The notes under the pieces: generated by a model
Told to the model about the DNA's origin: nothing
The model's database searches: none
What the model saw: only the letters and a program-made list of their open reading frames with translations
Source of the DNA: Sarcophilus harrisii
Lineage: Eukaryota; Chordata; Mammalia; Dasyuromorphia; Dasyuridae
Assembly: GCF_902635505.1 (NCBI RefSeq)
Contig: NC_045431.1
Location: forward strand, 7,657,001-7,721,000
Direction: 5' to 3'
Length of the DNA stretch: 64,000 bases
Program-made: the position numbers and the translations under genes
Shown here: positions 22,360 through 32,869 of the stretch, piece after piece
Layout of the letters: every line of letters begins with the position of its first letter
How positions within the stretch are numbered: position 1 is the first letter of the stretch

Positions 22360-22490
22360 TATTATTAACTTGGACAAGTTAATAGTCTAAAGGTCTCCAT
22401 TTCTATAAAATGTGTGTAGGGGTAAAAAGTCAGAAAAAGACTATTTTTAAGGTTCCTTCCAGCTTTGATTTTTACAAATTGGTAGAGTCA
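22360..22490 (+). mobile_element. MIR-related fragment
   Basis: ggtctccatttctataaaatg, then aaggttccttccagctttg, the alternative MIR-type 3' end. A TTTTG-rich tract follows at 22498-22540. Confidence 0.6.
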
Positions 22491-22664
22491 AACTTTGGGG
22501 TTTTTGTTTTGTTTTGTTTTTTGTTTTGTTTTTTTTGGGATAAACACTATGAATGACAAAGCAAGCTGGTGGATCTGCAAGGACGACAACAGAATTTGTC
22601 TGGTGGAAGGAGGAACTTCCTCCAGCTCCCAACTCTAGTCTCTAAATATCTTCCTCTTCAATAG

Positions 22665-22795
22665 CACTGAATGTAGTGGGAAGGACCCCAAATTGGGAGG
22701 TAGCTAGGTCAGGGTTTTAGTCCTAGCTCCATCATCCATTAGCTCGTGAACTTAGCAAATGACTTTGTGTCTCTGGGTGAACTACAAAGTGAGAA
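22665..22795 (+). mobile_element. MIR SINE fragment
   Basis: tgtagtgggaaggacccc head, then agtcctagctccatcatcc and a decayed gtgaacttagcaaatgac CORE. Confidence 0.65.
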
Positions 22796-22839
22796 GGCTG
22801 GACTAGGGAATATTTGGGATTCCCCAGAGATAGGAGGTT

Positions 22840-23010
22840 TTACAATTCTCCACTTTGCAAAGTCCTTTCATTCTGATCATTCTATTTTATTCTCACAGCA
22901 GCTATCGGGGAGACGGCATCCATGTTAATCCTTTCTGACAGAAGAGGAAGCCGACACTTTGAGAATGGAGTGACCTGCTCGGGGTTTGATTGGCGACACA
23001 GAGAGGGGAA
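22840..23010 (-). mobile_element. MIR-type SINE
   Basis: actttgcaaagtcctttcatt, then tattctcacagcagctatc and gacagaagaggaagcc in reverse MIR3 order. Confidence 0.65.
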
Positions 23011-23119
23011 CCATATGGGTCTTCTTAACAGTAAGTGAGACTTCTTGCCATTATATCCTGTTTGCTGGGTTTCTGGGAAGATAGGTGATAATAGACTGGA
23101 AATGCTGACAATTTGAGTA

Positions 23120-23240
23120 AATTCTGAAGGAATCGGAAGGGATGGCGCAGATTGCGTAATCCAACTTGCTCATTTTACAGTCGAAGAAACTGAGACTGAG
23201 AGTCCATGTCATAAACGTCAAGCGCCTTTGGACCTAAGTT
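23120..23240 (-). mobile_element. MIR-type SINE fragment
   Basis: tcattttacagtcgaagaaac then tgagactgagagtcc in reverse MIR order. Confidence 0.65.
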
Positions 23241-23594
23241 GGGACTTCTGAGCACGGATTATGATGATTTACTTTTAATGAAGTACAAAAGATATGATAA
23301 TAGTCAAAAGAACCACCAGTAAATTAAAGATCTTCACAAGAAACTCAGTCATTTCACATTTTGTATTTGCATGGATGTATTGATTCTAGTAAGAACAAAA
23401 AAATACATAACAATGGTACTTAGATTGAATCGGCCTTCTAACTATAGAAACAGAGGATGTTTAACCCTATAGAACTTGGCCAGAAATAAGAAAACTAACG
23501 TGTCTTGTGTGTACTATATTATTTCAAATGATTCTTGATTTAACGGGTGTGCCCATTCCTGCCGTCCATATAAATGATCTTTAGAGAACATTTC

Positions 23595-23695
23595 CTGTTT
23601 TGGAAAACCCAAACGAACTGATGCAGGGAGAACTGAGCAGAACCAGAGGAACAATTTATGCCCTGACTGGAATAGACAGAAAAATGGTAATGAGG
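23595..23695 (+). mobile_element. Short L1 ORF2 C-terminal fragment
   Basis: The run actgatgcagggagaactga followed by gcagaaccagaggaacaat matches the L1 segment encoding E-SRT-R, seen elsewhere here at 57775-57810. About 100 bp only. Confidence 0.6.
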
Positions 23696-23934
23696 CAACC
23701 TGAACTCTGATGTATTTCCTGCCCAGCTGGGGCTCCAAGGACTGGTAGGAAATGGTATCTGGAGAAAGATGAGGGACCAGAGCTACAGGAAGGGGCCCGT
23801 GGTGCCAGGCATGGCAAGGTGCTGGTTTTGCTTAATTTCTCCTTCACTGTTACAGGGAGGGCTCTATTTTGAGGGAGGAAGAATTGGGAATTTATAGCTT
23901 GGAAAAACGAAAACATTATTTATTATTATTATTA

Positions 23935-24215
23935 AAGACTGGGCTGCCTTCTCTTACCCAGGCTGGAAGAGCCATTCACATAGATCCAATCCTATTGCTG
24001 GCTGCACAGAAACTCTGACATACTCCATTCCCAAGCTGACTCAGTCCCCTCCTTAGTCAGCGGGTGTTCTAGATTCCCAGAGGCTACCATATTGGTGATG
24101 AACTTCCTACAGACACGCAGCTGGCTCTACCCTCCTGCAGCTCCAAACTCTGGAGCTAAAACAAACCCCAGAGTGAATTCTCCTCCCGAGTGGGAGTTTA
24201 CACATGGCCGCTCCT
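23935..24215 (-). pseudogene. RN7SL-like: 7SL RNA (SRP RNA) retropseudogene, near full length
   Basis: Read in reverse complement, this ~280-bp stretch follows mammalian 7SL RNA (299 nt) almost end to end. On the plus strand the landmarks are acccaggctggaag (3' Alu-domain end), gccattcaca, cctccttagtcagc, ctaccatattggtgatgaac and ctacagacac (the S domain), ctgcagctccaaactctgg, and tcctcccgagtggg close to the 5' end. Overall identity looks about 65-75 percent, too low for a working SRP RNA gene, so it is an old processed copy. A (TAA)-rich run at 23915-23935 sits where the insertion's A-rich tail should be. Confidence 0.8.
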
Positions 24216-25655
24216 GATCAGAATCGATTTAAGAAAGGCGGGAGGTGAAGGGAGGAGAGTTTGTAAGTTGAAGAATCCAAAGAATTTCTCTCCTGGCGGT
24301 TGCCCCTTGCAATGGTCACTGGCTTTGTGGTAGGTCACCAGCTTTGCCAGCCTCGGGGCAATCATAGGCCTCAGGGCACTCTCCAGCCTCATGGAGGTCG
24401 CCAGCCTTGCCAGCCTCAGGGCAACCACAGGCCTGGGGGCACTCGCCAGCCTTGTGCCAGTCCAGAACTTGCTAGGTTGTGGCACCTGCATGAGACATGT
24501 ATGCCATGGAATACCCAGGGAGCCTTGCCAGTTGGTTAGGACACACAAGAGCCTTTGCCTCATTGACACTGCTTTCAAAAAGCCCAAGGCCACAGCCAAG
24601 AATACGTGGGTGTGTAGGAACACGTGTACACACCTTAATAAATGTTTGGGCGCTCGGATCTCCCCCTGCTTCTCTCCCTTTCCCCTTTGCACGACTGTAG
24701 TGTGGGTGTCTGCATACGTTGACACTTACGTGTATACTAGGCACTTGCTGGCTCCTGGCACACGTTACCCACCCTGGGGCAGGACCCTGGGGGTAGTTAC
24801 ACAAGAGCGGCTCCCATCTAGCCCCTGCAGCCTCCATCCAGCCCCGTGGCCCCAGGAGGACTGTTGGGGGAGGTCCCGCCTTCCTCAGCATCACCATGAG
24901 GTGTCAAGAATGAATTAATGACGTTGTGCTAGCATGCATTTGTTGAATTGGATTCAATACAAGTCAGAGAAGCCGGTGTAAGAGAACAGGTCCAGGATCC
25001 CAGTGGCCCCCGCTAGAAGGTGCCATCCGAAAGTGGGAGGCCAGGGTGGAGGCCCCCGGAGCCTGGGAGACGGGAGCTCCCCCAAACCAGGCTTTGTTCC
25101 AGGCAGAGAAGAGTGAGGGCTCCTCCCCCTCCACCATCCTGCGTAAGGACCTCATACTTGGGAAGCCAAGTGGGGCCCAAAGAGCCGGGTTCCCTCTCGG
25201 AAATCAGGGGTGTCGGATCTGTCCGAGCGAGCTCCACAATCCCAGACGGTCCCCCCCAGGAATGAGTCACTCCCGAACGTTTCCTTCCCAAACACTGAGG
25301 AACACACTTGTAGAGGGACAGGAGGAGCCGGGGTCCAGAGCCAGAAGCTGGGGTCTGAGAACGGGATCCAGGCGCTTAGTAGGAATTGTGTGATCCCATG
25401 CAGCGGGAGGCTTCGTCCTCAGTGCCATCCATAAAATGGGCATGAAAGCCTCTCCTGACTAGTCTTGTAGAATTCTTCCGAACCAAAGGAAGCATGTTCC
25501 TGAAGCCCCTTCCTGAAGTGCCGTGGAAATAGGAACTGCTGCTATTCCTGTCACTCATGGCTTTTACCCTCTGACTTTTTAGGATTGGCCCTGCCCCCCA
25601 ACCTCATCCCTTGGGTAGAGTTGGCTTCCTCAGCTCAGAGAGGTCAGGGCAGAGT
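24216..25655. other. GC-rich sequence without recognised gene
   Basis: Several overlapping 60-175-residue frames occur on both strands, as expected in GC-rich DNA. None shows a domain, a favoured frame or splice-site logic that I can support. Confidence 0.45.
24338..24463. repeat. Two-copy 63-bp tandem repeat
   Basis: ccagctttgccagcctc at 24338 recurs as ccagccttgccagcctc at 24401, with the following ggcaa.ca.aggcct.. blocks aligned at a 63-bp period. Because 63 is a multiple of three, it props open the 175-residue frames on both strands. Confidence 0.9.
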
Positions 25656-25660
25656 CCAGA

Positions 25661-25820
25661 AGGGAGGCCAGAGGGGAGGCCAGAGTGAAGGGAGGCCAGA
25701 AGGGAGGACAGAGGGGAGGCCAGAGTGAAGGGAGGCCAGAAGGGAGACCAGAGGGGTGGCCAGTGTGAAGGGAGGCCAGAAAGGAGGCCAGGGTGAAGGG
25801 AGGCCAGGGTGGAGGTCGGA
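25661..25820. repeat. GC-rich minisatellite, 40-bp period
   Basis: Three near-identical 40-bp units begin at 25661, 25701 and 25741 and end at agggaggccaga; a partial fourth follows. Within each unit an ~11-13-bp gaggccaga sub-repeat is visible. Confidence 0.95.
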
Positions 25821-25999
25821 AAGCAGCCCAGGTGGGCACGGGGCACAGCCTTCACGTCTCCTCTCGGCCAAATGCCGGTACCGCCTTTCTGCTTGTTCCT
25901 GCGGGGCGTGGGCTGGCAGCGGCTCCCATGGCAGGAGCCCGAGGCCCGTGTGCAGGAGCTGGCTGACTGGCAGGCTGTTACGCGGGGTCCTGCAAGAAT

Positions 26000-26290
26000 G
26001 GCCGCTGTATCTCATCTCATCCGCTCGTAAAGCAGCAGGCTCGCAGATAAACCCTGGTGAAACTCTGGGTAAGTTATTAAATGGGAGCGCAGGCCCCGGG
26101 CCGCAGAGCCCAGGGGTGGAGATTAAACATCCGATTCAGGCTCCATCTCCACTCGGAGAAAAGCCTTCTAATTGTGTAGATAATTCTCCATTGTTCATGG
26201 CCAACAGCGTCCCACGGATAAATGGGATTTACCAATGATCCCCAAAGCTCCTTTGAAACTGTAGCTTCCATCTTCTCCCCGACAAAGTTG
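26000..26290. other. Candidate conserved non-coding element beside the CpG island
   Basis: Repeat-free block with cttctaattgtgtagataat (homeodomain-like) and ctccattgttcatgg (SOX-like CATTGTT). A consensus-like splice donor, ctgggtaagtta, is at about 26062-26073 on the plus strand. Neither a partner exon nor a protein is recognisable. Confidence 0.35.
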
Positions 26291-26759
26291 CCTAGGCCCG
26301 CTTGCTCAGAGGCGGAGCAGGAATGACGCCGAGAGCTGCGGGAGGGGCGTCTGTTCCTGGGGAAAGATGGTCAGGAGCAGAGGGGACCGTGGGTCTCACT
26401 GGGTACGGCCTAGAAACGGTCCTTAGCAGCCACGGGGGGAGGTGGGCGACTCACACTTAGGACAGGTCATCCCAGGGCTCTGAACTGAGAGGCGGCAGAG
26501 GGAGCGTGTGAAGCTCTTCCGCAGGCCAGACACAAGAAGCGAAGCCTCCCGTTGGCGGCTGTCAGGAGGAAGCTTCTTACCTCCCGGCTGCACCCTTGGG
26601 GAGACCCCCCCCCCTGCTGACCTTCCCCCCCCCACCCCTCCACCGTCTGCCCCAAGCACAAAACCGGGCCATTTCTTGCCACGTCGTTCAGGGCTCTTTG
26701 TGCCACAGAACGCTATGTCCTTTCCCAGGCTTTTCCCAGCGGTTCCCTCCATCCTTCTT

Positions 26760-27130
26760 CTATCGGGGGAGAATCTAGAGGCGCAAATGCGCGCTGAGGG
26801 GGCGGCCGGCTTCAGCTTGGACTAGGAAACCTCTGGATGGGGTTCCTTGCAAACCGGGCTCATGTTGTGAGGCGGCGGCCGGTCTGGGGGAGGAGGAGGC
26901 CGGTGCTGCCGCCAGCGGTCCCTGGGAGGGCACCCGCCTCTCGAGGCTGCCGCGGCTGGTGTTGGACGAGGCCTCTGTCGGTACCGCGAGCCCGGAGGTC
27001 TCGGCAGCGGACAAAGCGACGGCTTCCGAGCCTGCGCCTTCCCTCGCGTTGTGGGGCTTCTGGGGAAGCCTCCCGTTGGGGGCCGTAGCGTCCCGGACAC
27101 GACACGCATCTCCGGCGGGGCGGTCTGTGT
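26760..27130. promoter_or_regulatory. CpG island
   Basis: By hand count about 37 CpG dinucleotides lie in ~345 bp with roughly two-thirds GC, giving an observed/expected ratio near 1, whereas most of the window is CpG-poor. The flanks at 26280-26760 and 27130-27450 are GC-rich but less CpG-dense. Open frames on both strands (for example 122 residues on minus at 26775-27143) have no recognisable protein. It may be a promoter of an unrecognised transcript or a regulatory island. Confidence 0.8.
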
Positions 27131-27489
27131 GAATCACACCCATTCAGATCCATGAACACCTAAAAGCCGGGTTCTGTGGGAGGCTCCCTGCGAGGCTGGA
27201 GACAAAGTCAGAAAGGGCCCTCTCGCAGAAGTCTCGGGATTCTGCTCCCCGGCGTCCATGGCCAATTGCTCCTGGGGAAATCCCCTTCCAGCTCCTCCCC
27301 GTTCTTGCCTAGGTCTGCGCCAAGGGCGTTAGGGGGCTTACAGTCGGAAATCCCAGGACTCTCCAAGGGACTCCGCCACGTGTGGCCTGTACCTCGTCCA
27401 GCCCTTCCTGGGTCCTCCCATAATCCTCGAGGGAGGAGCGGAGTCATGTAGACACCGAGGGAAAAGTTCAGAACGTGAGAACTGGGTAG

Positions 27490-27720
27490 ATCCTGGGCTC
27501 AGAGTCAAGAAGACATGACTTCAGATCTAGTCTCAGATACTCCCTGAGAAGTAGCAAACTTTTGGTCTCGGTTTCCCAAACTGGAAAATGTAGATAATAA
27601 TGGCACCTACTCCCAGGGTGATTGTGAAGAGCAAGGAAACTATAACTGTAGAGCGCTTAGTGGGGTGACCGGCACCTAGTAAGCGCTCTGTAAATGTCAG
27701 CTATTATTATTATGACTACT
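27490..27720 (+). mobile_element. MIR SINE, near full length
   Basis: ctcagagtcaagaagacatg, ttcagatctagtctcagata, ggtctcggtttcccaaactg, aataatggcacctactccc and the MIR end agtaagcgctctgtaaatg followed by a TTA-rich tail. Confidence 0.9.
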
Positions 27721-27784
27721 ACAGGATGGGGTATTCAGTTATTTGAACAAATAAAGGATCCATAGCTCATAAGCAACAGACGAA

Positions 27785-28025
27785 TAGGGAGCCAGGACTG
27801 ACATAGGGAATATCTGAGTTCAAATCCAGTCTTAGGCACTTACTAGCTCTGTGATCCTAAGCAATTCACTTAAATGCTTTTTGCCTCAGTTTCCTCATCT
27901 GCAAATTGGGGATAATAATTGCAGTTAGCTCTAGAGTTGTAAGGATCAAATGGGATAATTGTAAGGCACTTAGCATAATGCCTGGAGCATAGTAGGTGCT
28001 ATATAAATATTATTATTATCATTAA
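27785..28025 (+). mobile_element. MIR/THER-type SINE, near full length
   Basis: gagttcaaatccagtctta B-box region, cttactagctctgtgatcc, tgcctcagtttcctcatctg, aaattggggataataattgc and atagtaggtgctatataaat with a TTA tail. Confidence 0.9.
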
Positions 28026-28129
28026 ACTGTAGGCTAAAGAGAAAGTCAGTCCCACAAAGGAAGAAAGAATAAAGCATTTGTCTACCTGCTCCCTGTGGCA
28101 AAAGGCAATGCTATAATAAATGCAGAGGA

Positions 28130-28262
28130 TTTAGAATTTAGGATCTTCTGGTCCAACTTTCCTCATTTTGCAGACAAGGATCTAAATTTTGTATCTCTGG
28201 TAGCTCCCAGCACAGGCCCCACAAACAAGGTACAAATTACAAGTATTTGTTAAATTGAATTC
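28130..28262 (+). mobile_element. L2 3' tail preceded by a MIR scrap
   Basis: tcattttgcagacaagg (reverse MIR) is followed by tttgtatctctggtagctcc and caagtatttgttaaattgaa, an L2 3' end. Confidence 0.55.
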
Positions 28263-28639
28263 ATTGTTAAATTGGAGTAAAGTTGGGAGCCTTGAATGCC
28301 CAACCTAGAGATTTGAACTTATTTCACAAACAAAACGTGTTGGGCGATGTTTGAACAGCAGCTGCTGCCGCCTAAGCGGGGGATTAAATGTAGCCACAAA
28401 GCAGGTTGGTCATGGGTGATCTGGTTGAGGAGAGACTTCCAAGGATGGAAGCGAACTTTGCTGACTTCCTAATTGGACCAGTCCTACAGACAGAAACTCA
28501 CAAAGTGAAAACAAAACAAAACAAGACAAGACAAAAACTATGAAATGACTTGGGGCATCATTTTCTTATTTGTGGCAACTTTTATCCAGATTAATAAGGG
28601 GAAAGAAGAACAAAATGGTATCACTGAAAGCATTTAAAA

Positions 28640-28770
28640 CTTGAGAACAAAAATCCATAATCAAATTCTGGCTCCGTCCTTTACTAGCTGCATACTCTTG
28701 GATAAATTATTTCACTTCTCAGAACTTCCATTTTCATCTGTAGATTAGCAGTGATTACACTTGCAAGTGT
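28640..28770 (+). mobile_element. MIR SINE fragment
   Basis: ttctggctccgtcctttact, agctgcatactcttggataa and attttcatctgtagattagc in MIR order. Confidence 0.7.
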
Positions 28771-29115
28771 GTAGCTACTATGTCTCCCTCATTGTAGCTG
28801 TCTGAGGAAGGAAAATTCAAAGTGACGTTGAAGGAAATAAATATGGGAAAAGTAGCTAGGCAAGAGCTCTATTTAAGAGGAGAGGATTGCTGGAGTTGAA
28901 GCAATTTGGATGGCTCTGAGGGATTTGGTTTTCAAGGTACCTGAAATTTTAAATCTGAAAATCTGAAATATTAAAGATTTGGGGAAAAGCTTGAGCTGTA
29001 TTTACCCCTCCCCAAAAAAGGTGATCAAAATAATAATATATATGAATCCACATCATGTCCCACTTATATAAAAACTTTGTGAGACTAATCTATGAGACTA
29101 ATGTTTGTTATTGTA
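28771..29115. other. AT-rich sequence, nothing recognised
   Basis: No feature identified. Confidence 0.4.
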
Positions 29116-29119
29116 TAAT

Positions 29120-29245
29120 TATAAAAATTTTAAACGTGCACTTTTTCAAATTTTGAGTTCCATATTATCTTTCTCCTTTCAATTCTTCCCTTACCCATTG
29201 AAAAGGCAAATAATATTATACTTATGACATCATGTAAAACAATTT
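29120..29245 (-). mobile_element. Short L1 3' end
   Basis: ttcaaattttgagttccat, ctttctcctttcaattcttc, accattg..aaaggcaa and tgacatcatgtaaaacaat follow the marsupial L1 3' UTR in reverse. Confidence 0.65.
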
Positions 29246-29630
29246 ATACCTACTTTGAGGGTATCTGTGAAATAAGCTTGAGAAGGGAACAAGCTATTTT
29301 AGAAGAGAACATATTTCTTTAATCACACAGTTAACAAGTGTATAGAGAATAAAAAATCCCACTGTACTTGTTAGTTGTTGCCTATTCAGTAGAGCAAGAT
29401 GATACCTTGAAGCTTGTCTTTCAACAAGTTATCTCTCAAGTAAATGTCAAAATCACACAAGACTTCTTGAATGTTACAAAAACTACAAAAACTTTGCATT
29501 TCTATAAGAGAAATACTTTTGTTCAATGATCTTTCCCTTTTTATATAGTCTTTCATAGCACTTACAAATATCGAGCTACTGCATTTGAACCATCATGATG
29601 AACTGTGGTGTCACTTTATGGAGAATATCA
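29246..29630. other. AT-rich sequence, nothing recognised
   Basis: No feature identified. Confidence 0.35.
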
Positions 29631-29634
29631 ATTA

Positions 29635-30160
29635 ATCAGTCATTTAACAATTATTTATTGAGCATCTATTATTTGCCAAGAATTGTGCTAAGCATCGAGG
29701 AGAAAAATATGAAGGGTAAATGTGAAGACCCTGGATACTTTAGAATCAGCTGGAGTCAGGATCAGCAAAAGTCCTTGATCTTTATTCTTTTTGGATGTAA
29801 ATGGAATGGCGATACAATGTGAGAGCAATCGCAACACGAATCCGCCAGGAGTAACTCTGGCTTTCTCACTCCACCCTCTAAATCCTCCACCCAATCTCCT
29901 ATACAACAGGTCAAGCCTGCACAGAGTAGTGGGCAGGGCCAATATTTCTCCAAGCATATACTAATAGAGTATTGTCCAATTGGTAATTAGGCTTAAGTGC
30001 TCAGACCTCAGTGTATCAACTCAGTTTCGGCCCATTACAGGTAAAACAATCCTCACTTTCAAGAAGGTTACATTGCAATGGAGGAGGAAGCAAGCAATAT
30101 ATAATCCTAAACAGAATAAATGTAAAGAGAACAAATACAAATAAATAGAAATTCATTCAA
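29635..30160 (-). mobile_element. L2 3' region split by a solo LTR
   Basis: Reverse L2: aacaattatttattgagc, ttgtgctaagcatcgagg before the LTR, then caatcctcactttcaagaag and attgcaatggaggagg after it. The two halves join cleanly once the LTR and one copy of its 6-bp duplication are set aside. Confidence 0.8.
29721..30039 (-). mobile_element. Solo LTR of an endogenous retrovirus, 6-bp target duplication
   Basis: A 319-bp fossil LTR running TG...CA, flanked by ggtaaa at 29715-29720 and 30040-30045. Read on the minus strand it has a U3 part, an AATAAA polyadenylation signal in the last third and a short U5. No internal retroviral sequence remains beside it. A 6-bp duplication is usual for class II (betaretrovirus-like) elements. 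Age unknown, but the duplication is intact. Confidence 0.85.
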
Positions 30161-30189
30161 AAGAAATTATTTAAGGAGGGAGTATCTTA

Positions 30190-30400
30190 GTAGCAGCCAT
30201 AGTGCAGAGAGCACAGGGTGCAGGGTCAGGCTCATCTCCGGGAGTTCAAATCCTGCCTCAGAGACTGGGCAAGGCTCCTAACTCTATTTGCCTCATCTGT
30301 AAAATGAGCTGGAGAAGGAAACGGCAGAGCTCTCCATTTTCTTTGCCAAGTAGCAGAATGGAACATAACGGAACAACACCAATAACAACACTGCACTGAG
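30190..30400 (+). mobile_element. RTE-tailed tRNA-derived SINE
   Basis: Head catagtgcagagagcacag, B-box-like gagttcaaatcctgcctc, tgcctcatctgtaaaatgag, RTE-type tail ctggagaaggaaacggcag with ctttgccaag, ending in an ACA/AAC-rich stretch. Confidence 0.85.
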
Positions 30401-30793
30401 TGCCCACACCCGACTTCACAACTCCGTTGGGATATGGTGCAATAATACTTCATGGGGTTGCGGTGATTAGCCAAAAAGCCGTGTAAACAAAGGCCTTTGC
30501 AGCTCTAATGCTATGTACATATGGGTTATTATTATTTTAAGAGGCAGAAATGAACAAAGCACCATAAATAACCACAACGGTTCCTTGGGACTTCATTATC
30601 ACTCTAGGCTGCTCATTCCATTGCCTGGCAAACCGCGACTGAGCAGCAAAATCGTCCTGTTTGTGATCCAAAGGAAGAAGGGGGTTAACTGTCTTAAAAC
30701 ATGTTGAGGAATGAGTCAAAGAAAGAAATGAACACACCACTTGGCTTCTTTTAAGAGAAATATTTCAAGAGAGGCTGGTAGAGCTACTGAGCA

Positions 30794-30797
<4 letters not shown>

Positions 30798-30824
<27 letters not shown>

Positions 30825-30825
30825 G
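30798..30825. repeat. Poly(A) run
   Basis: About 26 consecutive A. No retrocopy is recognisable immediately upstream. Confidence 0.95.
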
Positions 30826-31855
30826 CTTTTCCTGTACTTCAACCCCCAAGAGATCACTCAAGGAGAAGCATAAAACTTTGTGATGAAATGAGGACTGGAG
30901 TGGAATATGGTAAGAAATTTTATTCTTAACAGCTCCTTACAAATGGCTCAAATGGCTCCTTAAATATAGTGTTTGCTGAATCTCTCTTAAATAGCCGGAC
31001 TGAGGGCCCTGGAGCCCCTTCCCTACCCCAGCTGCAACCGCCAGCCCCCAGAGCAGTCTGGGATTCTGCTGGAAGGCTTCAAAGTGGGGAAGGAAGAGGT
31101 AGACATTAAAGAGGTGAAACTTGCCAGTCTCCCAGGCCAGGATGGAGACTCTGGGTAGGCCAGAGAAGGCCCAAGAAATAAATGCCGCATTCCCGACGGC
31201 CAAGACTTTCTTCTCTTGTATCCTCAAGCTTACTATTGTCCTCTGCATATTTTAAGTGCTTAATGATGCTTTCCCTTTTACTCATTCATTTATGGGGCCT
31301 GCAAAACGTGTTCTTTAGGAAGAGACTAATAAAAAAAAAAGCAGCCTGCCCTGCCCTCCCAAAGGCAGACCAGGCATGGCAAGCACAGAGAGGATGCCCT
31401 CCAGTTGGGGTGATCGTCACCAATGAGCTGTTTCCGAGCCAGACCCTTCCAAGCGCCAGAGCTGTGATTGGCCAAGAAGATCCGGCGTCCAGGGAGCCGG
31501 TGACCTCGACAGGGCATTGAACTCCTCCTGGCCTCTGCTTCCTTAATGTTCAAGTGGGCGTTCCAGTCCTCGATGACCTTCCCTCTGGGGTTGTTGGGAG
31601 GATGCAGGAGGACAGCGTGATGCACATCTGTCTATATCCATGTGTGCAGCCACATCTCCAGAGGTCTCCCCATCCATTCGTGTGTCTTTAGCCGTGTATA
31701 TTCCATCTGTACATGCATACATCTCTCCATCCGTCCATGTGCACGTCCATCCGTCTCTCCATCTCTCATCCCCACTCACACGCTCACTCACACACATTGG
31801 CTGTGGTGCTCCGCTTGAGTCCTCCAGCCTTGTGACAGTGACCCCCGAAGCCGGG
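30826..31855. other. Mixed single-copy sequence with a low-complexity CATC-rich tract
   Basis: 31640-31795 is made of imperfect ccatc/gtcc/ctctccat units. The remainder, including the frames at 30937-31248 and 31182-31520, shows nothing recognisable. Confidence 0.45.
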
Positions 31856-31859
31856 GCCC

Positions 31860-32075
31860 CTAGAGCACAGTGCTGTGCCTCGCACCCCAAAGTCCTGGGT
31901 TCAAATGTGGATTTGGGCACTTGCCAGCCTAGTGACCCTGGGCAAGCCCTTAGCCCTCTTTGCCTCAGTTTCCTTATCTGAAAAAAGAACTAGAGAAGGA
32001 ATGGCCCAGCCCTCCAGTACCTCTGCCAAGAGGGCCCCTGTGGTTCATGGAGACTCAGATGGGCTGAAACGAGTA
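31860..32075 (+). mobile_element. RTE-tailed tRNA-derived SINE
   Basis: tcctgggttcaaatgtgg, cctagtgaccctgggcaag, ttgcctcagtttccttatct, then the RTE-type tail agagaaggaatggcc, tacctctgccaagag and a decayed gactcagatgggctgaaac. Confidence 0.85.
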
Positions 32076-32079
32076 AAGG

Positions 32080-32868
32080 ACCCCCCAGAGCAAAAGCAGA
32101 GACTGGGAGCTAGAAGGGGCCCTTCCTGACGTGCAGTTCTTGGGGTTCAGCACCTTGCATCCAGGCCCAAGGGGCCCCATCCCTCCTGCCGAGGGCTCAG
32201 GGCAGCCTGGCATTTGTGCCCAGTAAGAGAGCCCAGAGCTCTGGGACAGCATGGGCTGCTGACCCCTAGAAGAGCCTCCAAGGGCCAAGAATCATGGACA
32301 GGAAGAGCTCTGGCCCAAGAGCTAGTGAGGGCTGGGACAGAGAGTGGCCCAATCTCAGCAAGGCCCAGAGTCCCTGTGATCAGCACCCCAGGAGGATTAG
32401 AACCCGGGGCCCTTGCCTTCTTCGGGTTACTGGTGTCGAGAGCCAACATGCCCAAGACTTACCTTTGTGGAAGGGAAAGTCTTATGAAACTGTCCCTGGC
32501 TGGCAGAGTGTGGGCAGAGGCTGTGCCCGGCTGTCTAAGAACTGCCCACTCCCACCTGCATCTGCTGGGGCAGCCCAGTGGCATCCTCTGTGAGGAGAGC
32601 AGGAAGGGCTCTCACTCCGTGGGCATCCCCCCCATGGCCAGGGCCGCTGCCCAGCTCCCCGGCCATTCTGAGTCTCTGCTGCCCAGGAACATCCCGAAGG
32701 AGCCGGCCCCCTGCCAGGCTGGGGATCCTTCTGGCCCGGGCTCTCCCTGGGCTGGGCATCCACTGGGAGCCGTGGGCACAGAAGGGAGCATGCTGACCGC
32801 GACCTTCCCAGGTGGAAAATTAGGCAGCGTTTTCCTTTTAAATATCAAACAAAAAGCCACAAAAGGGG
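32080..32868. other. GC-rich sequence, no supported gene
   Basis: Holds the longest open frame of the window (plus strand, 32214-32909, 231 residues), but it runs into the SINE downstream, has no recognisable domain, and other frames on both strands are also open here. I treat it as GC-driven. Confidence 0.5.
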
Positions 32869-32869
32869 G

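Noticed and set aside
23935-24215. Functional 7SL RNA gene or Alu-like SINE
   Set aside because: Too diverged for a working SRP RNA, and both Alu and S domains are present, unlike 7SL-derived SINEs.
24198-24918. 175-residue frames on both strands with a 21-residue internal repeat
   Set aside because: The 63-bp tandem repeat and GC richness keep the frames open; no protein similarity.
26775-27159. Overlapping 99-122-residue frames in the CpG island
   Set aside because: Several frames on both strands are open at once, as expected in CpG-rich DNA; no recognisable protein.
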